A DNA stretch of 64,000 nt from Allodiplogaster sudhausi (GCA_945643635.1 CALZFC010000029.1:1496001-1560000), one strand, 5' to 3'. Counted from the first letter of the stretch, positions 21,277 through 33,720 are shown. A program made the numbers and translations. Notes: generated by a model from the letters alone, not told the origin.

Positions 21277-23660
21277 TCATCTCACACCAATGGCTGTAGA
21301 TGGATTAACACGGCTGTAGCGACCAAAGACCTGTTGTCGCAGCTGAAACAAACACCCAACATTGTTGCAAGCTTTTTTAGTCAGGAGAAAATTTCCTTGG
21401 AACCTTGGCTGAAATAAACATACCGTATTTTTTATCTACTAGCACGCCTATTTATTACATAGAATCAACCCTCTAATAGAAGCTCCCGCCTTCTCTAATA
21501 ATGCCTCCACCTAATGTCTAATACCTCACAATCAGTTGGAGAAGTGCCTCGAGTAGATCCAAGGGGCATGTGATGCGGTAAAACGGATATTCCAGTGACA
21601 ATTCCATTCAAATCGATTCTTTTTTAAAGAATTAAATAATGTTTGCAAACATTTAGCGTTTCACGTTGAAAAATAATGCCCTACCTTTTAGCATAACTCC
21701 TACCTTAACAGCGCCCTCCCTCGCAATGGTATGGAAAAATATTACCCAGTGTACTGAATAAAATAAGAAATGTACTGTACTCAACAACAAAACATACCCG
21801 TGGTTGGAAGGCGAACATGGTCACTGGAGTCGCACTCGCGCCAATGGAACCGGAGATCTTGATCAGAATCGAGGTGGCGATGACGTCATCGACGTACTTG
21901 ACAGAGAGTTGAAAGAAGATGCATTGGACAGCGTGCGCCAAGGAGACAAGCGAGAATTGGGCGACCTGAGCAAGAAAATCTGCATGCTGCATCTTTTTAC
22001 TTTATAATGCTCTTAAAGAAGCCAAAAGGACGTTTGTATCGCGCCTTCTTGCCTAACTCAAGAGCGAGAGCACTTGTCATTTAGAGAGACGAGACTACAA
22101 ACAAAACAAAAAAAGTGTACAAAGTTAGCCGGAAACAAGGCTGGGCCTGCCTGTGATCACCAGTGACGGTTTACAATTACGCGACTACAATGGTCAGGAA
22201 AATTCAAGTAAAATTCGGATTCGTTTCGGGCCTCAAACTATTCTCCCCCCAAAACGATCAAACTGACGAATAAGCCGTCAATAGATGAAGGACGGTTTGC
22301 ATGTGTCAGCATGCAGCGGTCCCGCATGATTCGGGCATAGATCACGGCGTACATTGCAAGAGTGAGCGCGGCGACCACGTAGGCGTGATTGGAGTGTAGC
22401 CATGCGTACGATGAGCAGTCACTGCTCAATGACTTTTTAAAGAAACCGAAAAGATAATTACAAATTTTTTTTTTCGCACCCTTTTGCCTGGATAATGGAC
22501 AAATCTCTTCATTTTCAACATGCATTCAATTAATAGAGAAATCATACGAGCATTCAAAGGTGTAACGGAGCATGAATGCGTTGACGCGCTTGTAGCAGCC
22601 GAGCATCGTGCTGTGCACGGTGACGAAGATGGCGGCGAGCCAGGGCGAGAGCACGAGCAGCCAGCTCACGAATGGAGGAACGCTCTAAATACATTAATTA
22701 ATTAATTAGTTAAACAATTAAATAAGAATGCAGTAATTAATAAATATATAAAGGAAGAGCCCATGTCTGCCCTGTGACAGGCTCTTGTAAATATTGAGAG
22801 AAAGAATTATCGCACACGAAAAAAAGAACAACGCGTGAAGTTTTGGCAAAAGTGTCGTTCTGACGGCTACACATTGAGAGAAACGGAAGAATTTTATTTT
22901 TTTAACCTGCTGAAATTTTTATGTATTTTTTAAATTACCAACATTAATATAAAAATGACGATCACACGGTCAATGCTGACGGACAATGTGATGTAGAGGT
23001 TGGCCTGAAAAAATATATTGATGAAAATGTTGATGTAAACTTGTGTTATGCATTTGCGCTTTGGATCATCACAACTATGTACCATATAGAATGTAGTGTC
23101 CGGTGTTGAGATTGCAATTAGAAGCCGGTCGGAGATGTCACCACGAAAAATCAGTGAGACGGTCACGAAGACAAAGAGCTCCTCGAGATTGTATACTGCG
23201 CAAAGGTGAGTTGCTCATGGGGATCGAACCCTTATCGCGAGTATTAGAGCGCCCCGCACAACCACAAGGCCATACAGCCCAAAACATTACGAAGGCTGCT
23301 GATAATGAGGTTGTAGACTTGGCGACGTATGCGTTGATAGAAGAGATTGCGTTGAATAATTATGCGAAGTAGGAGCAGGTTGAGGGTGACACCAATGAGC
23401 GATACCACGGTATCCGGGAGAGTTACGGCGAGTCTAAATGTGTACATTTCAACTCGCTGATTGCCACAGGAAAAAATCACATAATGCTGTAATATGCATA
23501 TAGCATCGCTATTACTTTGCAAGCACAGCTGAAACCTTTTGGGCAGTCAGAAAAATTGGTGGCAAAAATGACCTCGCTGCAAGTGTTGGCTCTCCAAACG
23601 AGCCACGAAGGCAAGAAGTAGCATTGTCGATTTGAAAATTTGAAGTGGCGATGAATTCAT
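21277..23660 (-). CDS. Seven-transmembrane receptor A3, doubtful N-terminus
   Basis: Exons 23447-23291 (or from 23433 if spliced to the N-terminal exon), 23195-23083, 23004-22939, 22684-22548, 22421-22268, 21965-21798 and 21342-21277 read in one frame, 286 residues from MYTFRLAVTLPD. TM3 ends SIDRVIVIF. Two oddities set it apart. The N-terminal exon (23660-23573) has eight extra bases compared with A1 and A4, so its ATG is out of frame with the rest; initiation may have moved to the ATG at 23447. The TM3 exon has lost one base, but a GTAATT donor four bases downstream restores the phase. The TM5 exon is 154 bases as in A1 and A2, against 142 in A4. A degenerate MITE lies in the intron at 21423-21775. 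Confidence 0.66.
21423..21775. mobile_element. Degenerate CCGTATTTT-family MITE in the last intron of A3
   Basis: It begins ACCGTATTTTTTATCTACTAG. The middle matches 55730-55790 (phrase GGTAAAACGGATATTCCAGTG). The right end is decayed. Confidence 0.5.
23205..23275 (-). repeat. tRNA-derived sequence in an intron of receptor A3
   Basis: The minus strand carries an A-box-like TGGCCTTGTGGTTGTGCGG and a B-box-like GGTTCGATCCCC at tRNA spacing. The acceptor and anticodon stems do not close well, so it is not called a functional tRNA. A related GGTTCGAACC B-box lies at the same place in A4 (about 27785-27800) and a decayed one in A1 (about 12085-12100). Confidence 0.45.
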
Positions 23661-25103
23661 ATTGTAGTCGATACTTAAGAAACCCTTAAAAGTGATATTA
23701 CTGTCAATACAGTAGCCACATATGCGGAGCGCAATTTTTTTTTGTTGGAAAATAAAATAAAGAAATTTTTTCAAACTGTCCCAACGTCTATTACAAATAA
23801 AATAAACGACAAAAAATGGCATGTCGCTCTGTCACTTTTCATGCATTCAGCGTTTGCTGTAAAAACCGTTAACCTTATTTATTCTGGATGTGTCATTTGC
23901 GTGCTAGATTATCGAGCAAAGAGTCCACTTGATGAAAGGTGCATACAATTTGCGTTTTGTATGTGCGTATACAATGTACTGAGACACATAATGCATGTTT
24001 TTTTTCGTTTCAGAGTTATTCTTCGATTATCACGAGAAAGTGCCACACGAGAATGCTCTATGGGCGTTTATCGCCACTTGCACGTATTATGAGTTAGTTA
24101 GTTTTAGAGTATAATTACTCCGCAAAGCTAATTACAAGGCCATAACTTAACATACAGATTTTGATCCCCATAATCTCAATGCTGTTTCGCACGAAATGTA
24201 ACCATATTCACCTGCAATGTGAACGTTAATTTCTGTTATTGAAGTAAGTTAACTTGACATTTATTGGAGAAATCCAATGAAAACTTCAACTAATGGTTAG
24301 AAGAAGTACGTCAACAGCTCTATTTTGCATGTAGCAAGATATAATAATAATTGCAAGTTGTGCTATCACATGTAGAAGATGAGATAAAAAAATATTTTTC
24401 TTCTAGCAGTTGAAGCTACATACATACATGGAGACCAGGACATGTCTCTTTCAGCACGTTTACAATGAAAGTTGAAAAAAATAGCCGAATGTGTTTGTTG
24501 ACAGCATGGGAAAGTTTACTTCCCTCATTCTTTGACTGAATGGATGTTGTTCATTTTATTTTACACGTTAGACTTTTTAAACACTTGTATGCATGCTTCA
24601 TGATGTTCCGAAAAATCCAGAGAAATGACAACATAATGTTCTGGAAAAGACCAGCACTCTGGTACTACTACATTTAGTTGCCGACTTGAGAGTGATACAG
24701 ATTGTCTAAAATTTACAATTTATGAGTCGGCAGGGAAAGGAAGATATTTGTAGTGATATTTGCCTTATCTTAGAGTGTTAGCCATTCATTCATTCAGGTT
24801 TATCAGAATTTTTGCTAATGAAGGCACCAGAACCTAGATATGAGATAAATTAAAAAATATATAAGTTTCTTGAGCTGACGTGTCGGCTGATTCGATGCAT
24901 CAACTCGGTTTAATGACAACCAAACAGTCGAATCTGTAAATGAACTTTATAAAGAGAAATTAAAATACAGAAAAAGGCTGAGGAGACACTACAACATTAT
25001 TTAAGCGAATGTGAGTGACTTATGGAAGAGATAAACGAGCGAACTTGCGATGTTAAAAATCATACAAAACAGTTTATCCAGGATTGTAAAATAGATATAC
25101 ATA
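23661..25103. other. Intergenic, duplicated flank
   Basis: Upstream of A3 and downstream of A4. It contains the recurrent block phrases near 24060-24250. No gene is supported. Confidence 0.4.
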
Positions 25104-25357
25104 TAAGACAGTGTGAATTTAAAAAAATTGTTTTTTTTTCTGCAATCTTCGCGTAAGCTGTTATTTTTGGCACGGATTTAGAATATTCCACTGTTTGCCA
25201 TTATTGAGTATCGTAAAAATTGCCAGGTCAGCGCTTTGACAATTTTAACGGTCGTCAATAATGGTAACCAGTGGAATATTCTAAATCCGTGCCAAAAAGA
25301 ACAGCTTACTCGAAAATTGCTGAAAAAAAACCAATTTTTTAAATTCACACTGTCTTA
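25104..25357. mobile_element. TA-flanked MITE, ends TAAGACAGTGTGAATT
   Basis: A near-palindrome: TAAGACAGTGTGAATT at the left and its reverse complement at the right, with TA on each side. Inner arms also pair, for example TGGCACGGATTTAGAATATT with its complement. A second copy is at 41653-41915. The structure suggests a Tc1/mariner-type non-autonomous element. Confidence 0.7.
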
Positions 25358-25702
25358 TACAATGCCATTTGCACACAGAATCATGACAGTTCTGACGTCG
25401 TGCATAAATAGAGACGCGGAAAGACAGAGACAATTGCGAGTGTAGGGACACGGTTCACCGAGGCGGGAGAAAACTAGAGAATAAAGGACAGACAGGATAA
25501 TGACCCATTCGGGGAGAAAAACTAATCAGCAGCCTCACGATTAGAAACAAAAAAGCGATAATTATTAACGCAAAACTTTTACGCAAGAATAAACTATAAA
25601 GCACGAGGATTAGGATATATACATATATGTACACGCATAAATACATATAGAAGAATGATTGAAGAAAAATTAATTCCATAACAGAGTTTTCTTTTGCACT
25701 CG

Positions 25703-28193
25703 TCATCTAACGCTAATGGCTGTAGATGGATTGATGCGGCTAAAGCGGTCAAAGTCATGTCGTCGCAGCTGAAAGAAGCACCAAACATTGTTTTGCGAGC
25801 TAGTTTTTGCCTTTTTAATTAGGATAAAAAATTATGAACTACTTTGTCCAAAGGGCTGAAAAGTATTATAGTTTACTCAACAAATAAAAGTAGAAAAATC
25901 ACTAAAATTACCCGTGGTTGGAAGGCGAACATGGTCACGGGTGTCACACACGCGCCAAGCGAGCCGGAGATCTTAATCAAGATCGAGGTGGCGATGACGT
26001 CATCGACATACTTGGAGGACAGATGAAAGAAGGCGCATTGGGCAGCGAGCGCCAATGAGATTAGGGAGAATTGTGCGACCTACATATAGAAATTTTTGCC
26101 TGACAAAAGAGCGAGAGAGTACTTATTGATTAGAGAAAATGATCAGGAAAATTGAAAAAAAGATTACGGTGGTAGAGTGTAGTGCTCCTTTAAACTATAC
26201 TCATTTGTTCGAGAAAACATTTTGTATTTAAACAAGTTCTTTTCTAAATTCCGTCCCCCGATCACTGACAAATAACACGTCAGCAGTGGACGGTCGGCTT
26301 GCGTGCGCGAGCTCGCCTCGATCGCGCATGATTCTGCCGTAGATCACGGCGTACATCGCCAGCGTGAGCAGCGCGACCGCGTACAGCAGCCATGCGTACG
26401 ACGAGCAATCGCTACTCAATGCTGCTTTTTTTAAAGGCACCGAGAAAAAAGAACAAAAACAAATGTTTATTCGCGCCCTTCCGCCTTCACGAATTTTGTC
26501 TAACTACATGCATGATAATTCGATATTTAAAAGGGCCAAAAACTACCATTTGTGTTTTTGACTGACACGGGGCGAGAGAGCACATGGGTTTTAGAGAGAC
26601 GCGACGAGAATTTTCGGGACAATTCAAGTAGATTACGGTTAAGTTTCGTGCTCCTTTAATAATTGTTGCGAAATCATTTCTTTTCTTTTCCAATATTGAA
26701 AGGAAGGCGATCGCATAAAAATAGCTAATGTATGTAGGTAAGAAGTGCAGCGTTCACCCTGTTTCGAGGCAATCTCACTCTCGCGTACTAATTTGCATGC
26801 CGCTCAAGCCCGTTGCGTGAACAAAAAAACAATCGCGAATGAGAGCGCGGCAATTTGAAATGTCATATAATTCCTCGTGTGATCTCTCTCCTATAAGTCT
26901 GTTAATAACGAAATCGTACGAGCAATTATAGGTGTAACGAAGCATGAATGCGTTGACTCGCTTGTAGCAGCCGAGCATCGTGCTGTGCACGGTGACGAAG
27001 ATGGCGGCGAGCCAGGGCGAGAGCACGAGCAGCCAGCTCACGAGTTGAGGAACGCTCTAAATGCATCAATTAATTAAAACTGCATAAATGAACAACTAAA
27101 GGAGGAGCCAACGTCTGCCCTGCGACCGGTATATGGTATATCTCTGATATGGTATCATTTTATGAACAAATTTTTTTCGGTTTCACAAGTGGTATGTACA
27201 TGTGGTAAACAAACAAAATAACAATACCGTAAACTTCTTAGGAAAAATTATCCTACAGGATAACAAAAAATGAAGTGAGAGATCTTCTAAAACTGTCGTT
27301 CTGCCAGCGTCCCATTGAGAGTAAAGGAAAAACGTGTAAGTTTTTTTTATCACCAACATTGGGAAAGAAGATGACGAGCACGCGATCAATACAGACGACC
27401 AATGTGATGTAGAGGTTTGCCTGAACATGTTTGAATGAATATATATGTACATAAATATATATCTGTATATACATTTATGGATGCAATCTTCTGTTATGCA
27501 TGTGCACTTTGTCTCTTGTCAACCTATAGTCTCATCAACGACACAAAGAACGAAATAGTGAACTTGTCGTGTAAGTCGCAGTTGTTCTTTGCGCTATTAT
27601 TGCATTTTCTGTCATTCGATTGAGCACCATATAGAAGTATGTACCATATAGAATATAGAGTCTGGTGTTGAGATTGCAATTAGTAGCCAGTCGGAGATAT
27701 CACCACGCAAAATCAGTGAGACCGTCACGAAGACAAAGAGCTCCTCGAGATTGTATACTGCGCAAAAAGGTGAGTGGCTCATGAGGTTCGAACCCTCAAA
27801 GCTCTATAGAGCGAAAATCAGAACACGGCACACACTACGTCCGAATGCTTACGAAGGCTGCTGATAATGAGACTGTAGACTTGGCGACGTATTCGTCGCT
27901 CGAAGAGAGTGTTTTGGTTAATTATGCGAAGTAGGAGCAAGTTAAGTGTTATGCCAATGAACGACAACACGATATCCGGGAGAGTTACGGCGAGTCTAAA
28001 TGTGAACATTAAAAAAATAAGTCAAAGTAATATCGTTTACATAATGCTGTAACGTATTATCTTTAGGGAAATCCCTTTTAAAAGGTAGAAAAAAAATGAG
28101 GAGCTAAAATGACCGCTCAGCAAGTGTTGGCTCTCCAAACGAGCCACGAAGACAAGAAGTGGTACAGTCAATTTGAAGAGGCGATGAATCCAT
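25703..28193 (-). CDS. Seven-transmembrane receptor A4, complete
   Basis: This is the best-preserved copy. Exons 28193-28114, 27995-27853, 27757-27645, 27420-27358, 27056-26920, 26411-26270, 26079-25912 and 25768-25703 join in phase into 303 residues. The N-terminal exon reads MDSSPLQIDCTTSCLRGSFG, and the acceptor before TM1 is CACATTTAG. TM1 is IVLSFIGITLNLLLLRII. TM3 ends VVCIDRVLVIFFPN, a DRY-like site. TM4 is WLLVLSPWLAAIFVTV, TM5 is WLLYAVALLTLAMYAVIYG, and TM6 starts VAQFSLISLALAAQCAFFHL. TM7 precedes a short basic tail, LRRHDFDRFSRINPSTA. The expected role is a plasma-membrane G-protein-coupled chemoreceptor. Family is probably Srsx-like, judged only from TM3; ligand unknown. The copy shares all intron positions with A1-A3. 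Confidence 0.8.
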
Positions 28194-30070
28194 ATCGTAG
28201 TCGAAACTTTTGCAGTTGTTGAAAGGTGATATTACTGGCAATACAGAAGCTAAATATGCGACACGCACGGAGCACCATTTTTGATGATGGAAAATAAAAC
28301 AATGAAATTGGTTGGCTCAAACTGTCCCACTACAAGTATAATAAAGAGAAAAAGAATTGACATGTCGCTCTGTCACTGCGTATGTGCATTCAGTGTTTGA
28401 TCCCTCTAGCATTATCCTTGTCTATTCTGGATGTGCCTTTTGCGTGCAAAAATATAAAGCAAAAAGGCCAGAGATGGTGAAGGAAGCGCTTAATTTGCGC
28501 TTGATATGAGCGTGTGCAATGAACCAGACACTATTTATATGCTTGTTCGTATGAGAGTTCATCTTCGAACGCTTATAGAATGTGTCGTAAGAGATTAGTA
28601 AAATAACAACTCGAAATGCAAGCGTTAACTGTTGTTGCGTGAATGGTTAAAGGAGGTGCAAACTGAATATTTTTGATATGCAAGTATTGGCACTATCGGA
28701 AGTGCACGGTTTTGATTAACACATCAACAAAGAATGAAGTTATAGAAATTCTCAAAAAGCGAGAAAACTGCATTTGAAATGTTAGATTCAAATTCCCCTG
28801 ACGGTAGTGTGATTGGACTGCCCAAAGTCCATCATTAAGAAAAGTGCACTGTCTATATCACAGATTTACAATTTTACGGACCAAGGACTCTCGCCGCAAA
28901 ATATTTTTTTTGAATATTAACTTGCTCTCGTTTTAGCAATGTAGCTTTCTTTTTTCTTTTGTTTGCATAACTAATAAAGTATTCACGATGTTTTCATTCT
29001 AATGGTTGTTGTTTACGCATGTGGGAAGTGCAGCCTACACGAGAAGAGACTACGAAAGCGAGGGCTGAAGTGCTCGAATGGGAAAGGCGACAGCGAGCCA
29101 ACATCTTCCAGGCATCTGTGAACGTGGAAGACGCCGCCAAGTGCTCGTCTACCTTTTGCCCCTAGCAATTTCAGCAACAAGAGCACGATTACTGCTTGAT
29201 CTCTGACAATGAGCAGCAAGAGCAGGACTACTGCTGCCGGGCACTATGGTTCTTGGAACTCGACTTCGCGACGGCCTGGCGGAGAAGATGCAATTGGAAT
29301 CTGCACCTTGCATCTACCACCGCAAGGATTTTGCTCAAATGTCACTTCCGATGGCCCGCAATCACATTAAGAACTTCTTAGCAAATATATAAGAATTTTG
29401 CCCTCAATCTATACTCTATCCCCCCCCAAATTGGCAGCCAACGTTGCTAGCCTCTTATTGTCTGATTGTGATCTATTCTCTCTCGTTTTATGCTTATGTT
29501 CACACAATACTTTTCAATACAATGCAAGCCAGATAAACACATATATATGATTCTGAACGAGACGGTAACAACTTCATGTCAACATTCATTTAAAACACAT
29601 TGTATTCCTTTATGATACAAGAACATAGCACCACTCATTTAATTACACAAAATATTCAATATCTCTCGACTAAATATGCTCAAATAAATGACTATTTAAC
29701 TAAGGTTGCCATCGCGTCTGCTGATCTCGGGGAGTTTGACGGCCGCCCAGCAGAAGCCGACCATGCCAGGGAAGTGATAAGTTCTCAATTGTTTAAGTGT
29801 TAAAAGGTCATGGCACAGAAAATGGTCGGATCATTTGTCACTGCTACCAAACAAGCATTATTAACCACCTTAAACATGTATCGAGGGAGCACGAAAGAGG
29901 TAAATGAATTGTGTCAAAAAAACAACAACGCACAAGCTAGGTTATCTCATAAGCTGTAATTTATACTCTTTATTTTTGGAAGGCAAAAAACGAGTGGCTT
30001 GATGGCGCGCGCGCGTGGCTGCTCTCGTTCGCGAGCTGCTCCAACAACGAAGGTGTCCTAAATAACACAT

Positions 30071-30361
30071 TTAATGGTGGTTTTTTTTTCTTTGCTTAGG
30101 AAAAGTAATACAGCATTCGTCTAGCTGAACATGATTAAGATATGTGCTAACATTTGCTGAATTTGATGCTGGAACGGGAGGAGCGGGCGTGAATGACGAG
30201 CTCGGACTGCAACAATTTGAGAAGATTATAAGATAGTAAGAAGGACTACTAAAATTTGAACGAACAAATGGACTTACAAATGAATATGGCGGCGGAGGAT
30301 TTGGCTGGAGATGCGGCGAGTATTCGCTGGTGGTGAGAACGGCCGAGGCTTCCGCGTGCAT
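30071..30361 (-). CDS. Unrecognised short proline-rich frame
   Basis: The frame starts MHAEASAVLTTSEYSPHLQP and continues with PPPPYSF, where a strong donor GTAAGT lies. A possible acceptor TTGCAG is about 80 bases on, but splicing there would leave the frame that reads SSSFTPAPPVPASN. Either the frame is unspliced (96 codons) or it is not a gene. I do not know a function. Confidence 0.2.
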   Translation of the reverse strand: MHAEASAVLTTSEYSPHLQPNPPPPYSFVSPFVRSNFSSPSYYLIIFSNCCSPSSSFTPAPPVPASNSANVSTYLNHVQLDECCITFPKQRKKNHH

Positions 30362-31551
30362 CCCGGGAAGCGATTCCCTGACGCCTGGGGACCCTTGGCA
30401 CTTTACGAATCATACTGAAATTATACTAAGTTAGGCCGTCGTACCCTTGTTTCTCCTTCAACCAGTTCTGGCAGCTTCTTCAGAGACTATATATACAAAG
30501 AGTACGAGAAATCCATTCTAGCAACACATCTCGTGCAAAACAGGACTCTCTGCTTCACATCTGCTTCTCAGAGCCTCATCTTTCTCGTCTACACTAATTT
30601 TAAGCGTCTGCGAATATGAAGGCCTTGAATTGCGAAAATAACCAACTAATATTAGCAGAATCTAGAAGGCGTCCGCTTGCTTCTTCTGCAGAGGACAAAA
30701 GAGTATAATAGAATTGCCCATTATTCATACTCATGCTCCTTTTCTTTTCTCCTCCTGCGTGCGGCGTACAATTGGAATGAATAATGAATAGTTATTGTAG
30801 TTGTCGCCTGCTATCCGGAATTTGCTTGAATTTAGTTTAAAAAATATTTTCTTTCTGGTGATGTATAAACTTCGTTTTAAAACTAAGTTTACATAAACGC
30901 ACCACAACTATTCATTGGTTTCTTTATGTTTCGAAGCCAGGGATAAAAGAAGGCTGCTGAACATGTAAGAACCGAATAACTATCATTTGAGAATGGGGCA
31001 AACCCGTTTTTGAAACGCTTTTCATACATAGCATCACTTTTAGTACGTCTCCGCTGAGGACCAAAGTAGTACAGACAGACGCGTGCGTTCTCGCTCGGCC
31101 GACTCTATCGACAGAGGAGCAGCAGCAGTACGGTGCCCGTTCGCCTTCAATCCGACCTTCCTTAGCCAATTACACGGAAAGAAAAAGAGTTTTATCAAAC
31201 GGAAAGAAACGATTCAACTGCACAGAACTAGATGACGTCATCAACTTTACAGGATAATTTGTATATTACGTCAATCGCACTGCTAACTCCGACCCCTGAT
31301 GGAACGGAAAGACTGTATAAAAATCTGCCGCGCATTTAATCTGTCTTAAGTTTGAAACATGTTGTGAAAATCTTGTTTCGAACATGTTCGCAATAGAAGA
31401 ATTGGCAATTTGCCAGCCTATCTTAATACACATGTGTTCCGAACATGATCACTTAATCGCTTGTGTGCACTTCCAATTTCGAACTTCAGAGGTGGTCACT
31501 TGGTCAGAACAAGCACGAAAATGAAGAGACAACGCAAAGATGGAGGCGCAG

Positions 31552-31599
31552 GTTGTGACGAGCAAAAGCTGCGCCGGTGTGCTTTTGCTCGTCACCAAC
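31552..31599. other. Hairpin with about 18-bp stem
   Basis: GTTGTGACGAGCAAAAGC and GCTTTTGCTCGTCACCAAC pair around an 11-base loop, with one bulged base. No coding context is certain. Confidence 0.6.
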
Positions 31600-31837
31600 G
31601 AAATAGCACAGGCAGAGAAAAAAAGAAGTCGCCTCTCGCTGTCAGCATCTCATTCTTACCCCCTCGTATCCCACTTTGCGGTGGACTCTAGTGCTGGGCC
31701 CCATGCTAATTATTATCCCATGTCAGCAATGTTGGCTTTTGTGCCCTTTACTGACTGAATAAATCTGTTGAAATATGCATCTCTCTCGAGCGGAAGGGCT
31801 AACATTGTCTGCAACCTCATCGTATACTTCCCCAAGC

Positions 31838-31912
31838 AGAGCCGTGGTCTAGTGGATAACGTGATTATTAATTGTTTGCATGTGAAGGGTTCGAATTCCT
31901 TTGCGGACAATA
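31838..31912 (+). repeat. tRNA-like sequence
   Basis: GTGGTCTAGTGGATAACG resembles a tRNA D-arm/A-box and GGTTCGAATTCC a T-arm/B-box, at the right spacing. The acceptor arms do not pair and the anticodon arm is poor. It is probably a tRNA-derived SINE or pseudogene. Confidence 0.4.
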
Positions 31913-33180
31913 TATTTGCGGAGATTTGATCGAATGTGGTGAGCTCCACATGTCTCCAGCTTATTCTCAGCCTGTGACAACAACGCTAATGTTGCGAACA
32001 AAGTATTCCAAATATGTTCAAAACTTCAGACAGATTAAACGCGCGGCTGACTCCAAGACTTTTAACAGCACATGATTTTTTTTATCTTGACGACAAAATT
32101 TGTCCAGATGGCTACAAAACGCATGGAACTAATCTTGTTTTTCTGCTTCATTATCTGCATTGTTACAATGCCCGATTTGATGAATTAATTTGTTTAATTT
32201 CTTGTTTTTCTACGAATTTATAGACAGCTTCTAGATGGCTTAGGCAGCGGTGAGAATGTTTCTCTTTTAGTGAAGTAGTTTTGAAAAGTAATATTTGTAT
32301 TTTGTATTTACTTTATTTGATAAATTTATTTATTTTCATGTTTCTCTTCTTATATTACGGGCTCCTTCGAGATTATTTGAGTAACGGTGGAACAAAGATA
32401 TCCCTTGTAGTAAAGTTGCTTTGAAAAGTAAAAATTTTTTGTATTTATTAAAGATTTACAGGGTTGAAGAGCGTAATGCCTCTCAGTGGCATTTGAGTCA
32501 ACAAAGCGCTCATGTTCTAACAACTCAACATGCCAGTCATTCTTTCTTCAACAATGCCGTACGCTAATGTTTGTTGAATTCAACAAAGGCCTATTTCAAC
32601 CATTCAACGAATTCTGCTTTCTAAAAAATGAATTCTATATAAGCGGACGGATATGCTAAAAACGATCTTTGACTCCCTAACTCATTGCCTGCCACCATAC
32701 ATATGTGGGTATGCTTATAAAAATTTGCATCAAACTGAAAGTAGTAAGAACAGAAATATAAACAGTGAGTTTTCTCGGAAATCTTTGGAATGGCGCTCAA
32801 AACATGACAGCCGGAAGGCGTCTATAGAGTAGAGCGTGAATCTCACTTGGACATCAGACAAGTCGCAGCTGTTGATTTGTACAATATTGTATTCATTCAA
32901 TTTTCCACGCATATAAAACGCCCACATACGAATTTCGCTGATAATTTGCATGCCCACTTATCCAACAAACATGTTTCGTTAACAAAAAAGTTCCAAAATT
33001 ATGTTTGAATATCTTGATGTTGGATTTGCGATTTTTTTAAAACTCTTCTCTGGTATACTATGATTTTTTTTTAAAGAATGTACTGGTACTACTGACCACT
33101 CTTCTTTCCTAGTTCATGAGTGTTATTTTTTTTGTTGTTGTGAAAATATATTAATATTGGCCACTCCTCTTTGGTAGATC

Positions 33181-33720
33181 ATGAGCCTTCTCATTGTCGT
33201 CCAAGTGGCTCTCGACACGATTGTGTTGATGGAGAACGTGTGCTTCGCCTACATCGTCGCCAGCCAGCCGAGTCGCATGATCGGTGGCTACCGTAGCATT
33301 CTGCTCGTTGACGTCATCGCAAACTGTGCGTGCATGCTCGCGTTCGTCTGCTATTCACCGGTTATTTATTCTGTTTTTTTCTTGTTCAAACCATATCATA
33401 TCTTCTTGAACAAAGTGTACTTGAAGTACACTAAACATTTTTTTAAAATTTTTATCATCAGTTACTTATTGAATTTTATTAAGTTTCTTATGTTTATATT
33501 TTTGTTGAAAATTTATAAGTTTAATTTTTAGACAATATCTTCCATTCCGCCGTCGACGGTTGTGATCATTTCGCAAAGTTCGCTGCTTCTTCCTTCCGAC
33601 TCGTACATCCCGGAAATCTTGCACTTTGGCGTCATTATCTCCTTCAGCGTCAGCTTGCAAATGATCACTCTCGGCTCCACCCAACTTCCGCCGGATACAC
33701 CGACGTGTATTACAGCTTGA
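33181..33720 (+). pseudogene. Truncated Str-like receptor (TM1-TM3 only)
   Basis: Exon 33181-33360 encodes MSLLIVVQVALDTIVLMENV and then IGGYRSILLVDVIANCACM. It matches the TM1-TM2 exon of the two complete Str-like genes in this window, where the site reads IGSYKYLL. Exon 33532-33720, after TTTTTAG, aligns with their next exons (GVIISFSVSLQMI) and then ends at a stop. TM4-TM7 are absent downstream. It is the only family member on the plus strand. I read it as a gene fragment. Confidence 0.6.

Larger units (their letters stand above)
28194..33180. other. Five-kilobase stretch without a supported gene
   Basis: 28194-28650 is receptor-array flank. A frame at 29210-29381 and its neighbours reads PCIYHRKDFAQMSLPMARNH before a stop, a possible exon remnant of an unknown gene. 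A proline-rich minus-strand frame lies at 30361-30071. A TATA-like TATATATACA is at 30487-30496, and TATAAAAA at about 31316 follows a TGACGTCATC site at 31232-31241. These are promoter-like but I cannot attach a gene to them. 32230-32480 holds two rough copies of one AT-rich phrase. Confidence 0.4.

Noticed and set aside
28007..28009. Start of receptor A4 at MFTFRLAVT
   Set aside because: The sequence just before TM1 ends in a good acceptor (CACATTTAG), and an upstream N-terminal exon conserved in the copies joins in phase, so the ATG is probably intronic.
31838..31912. Functional tRNA gene
   Set aside because: A- and B-box-like parts are present, but the acceptor and anticodon stems do not pair.
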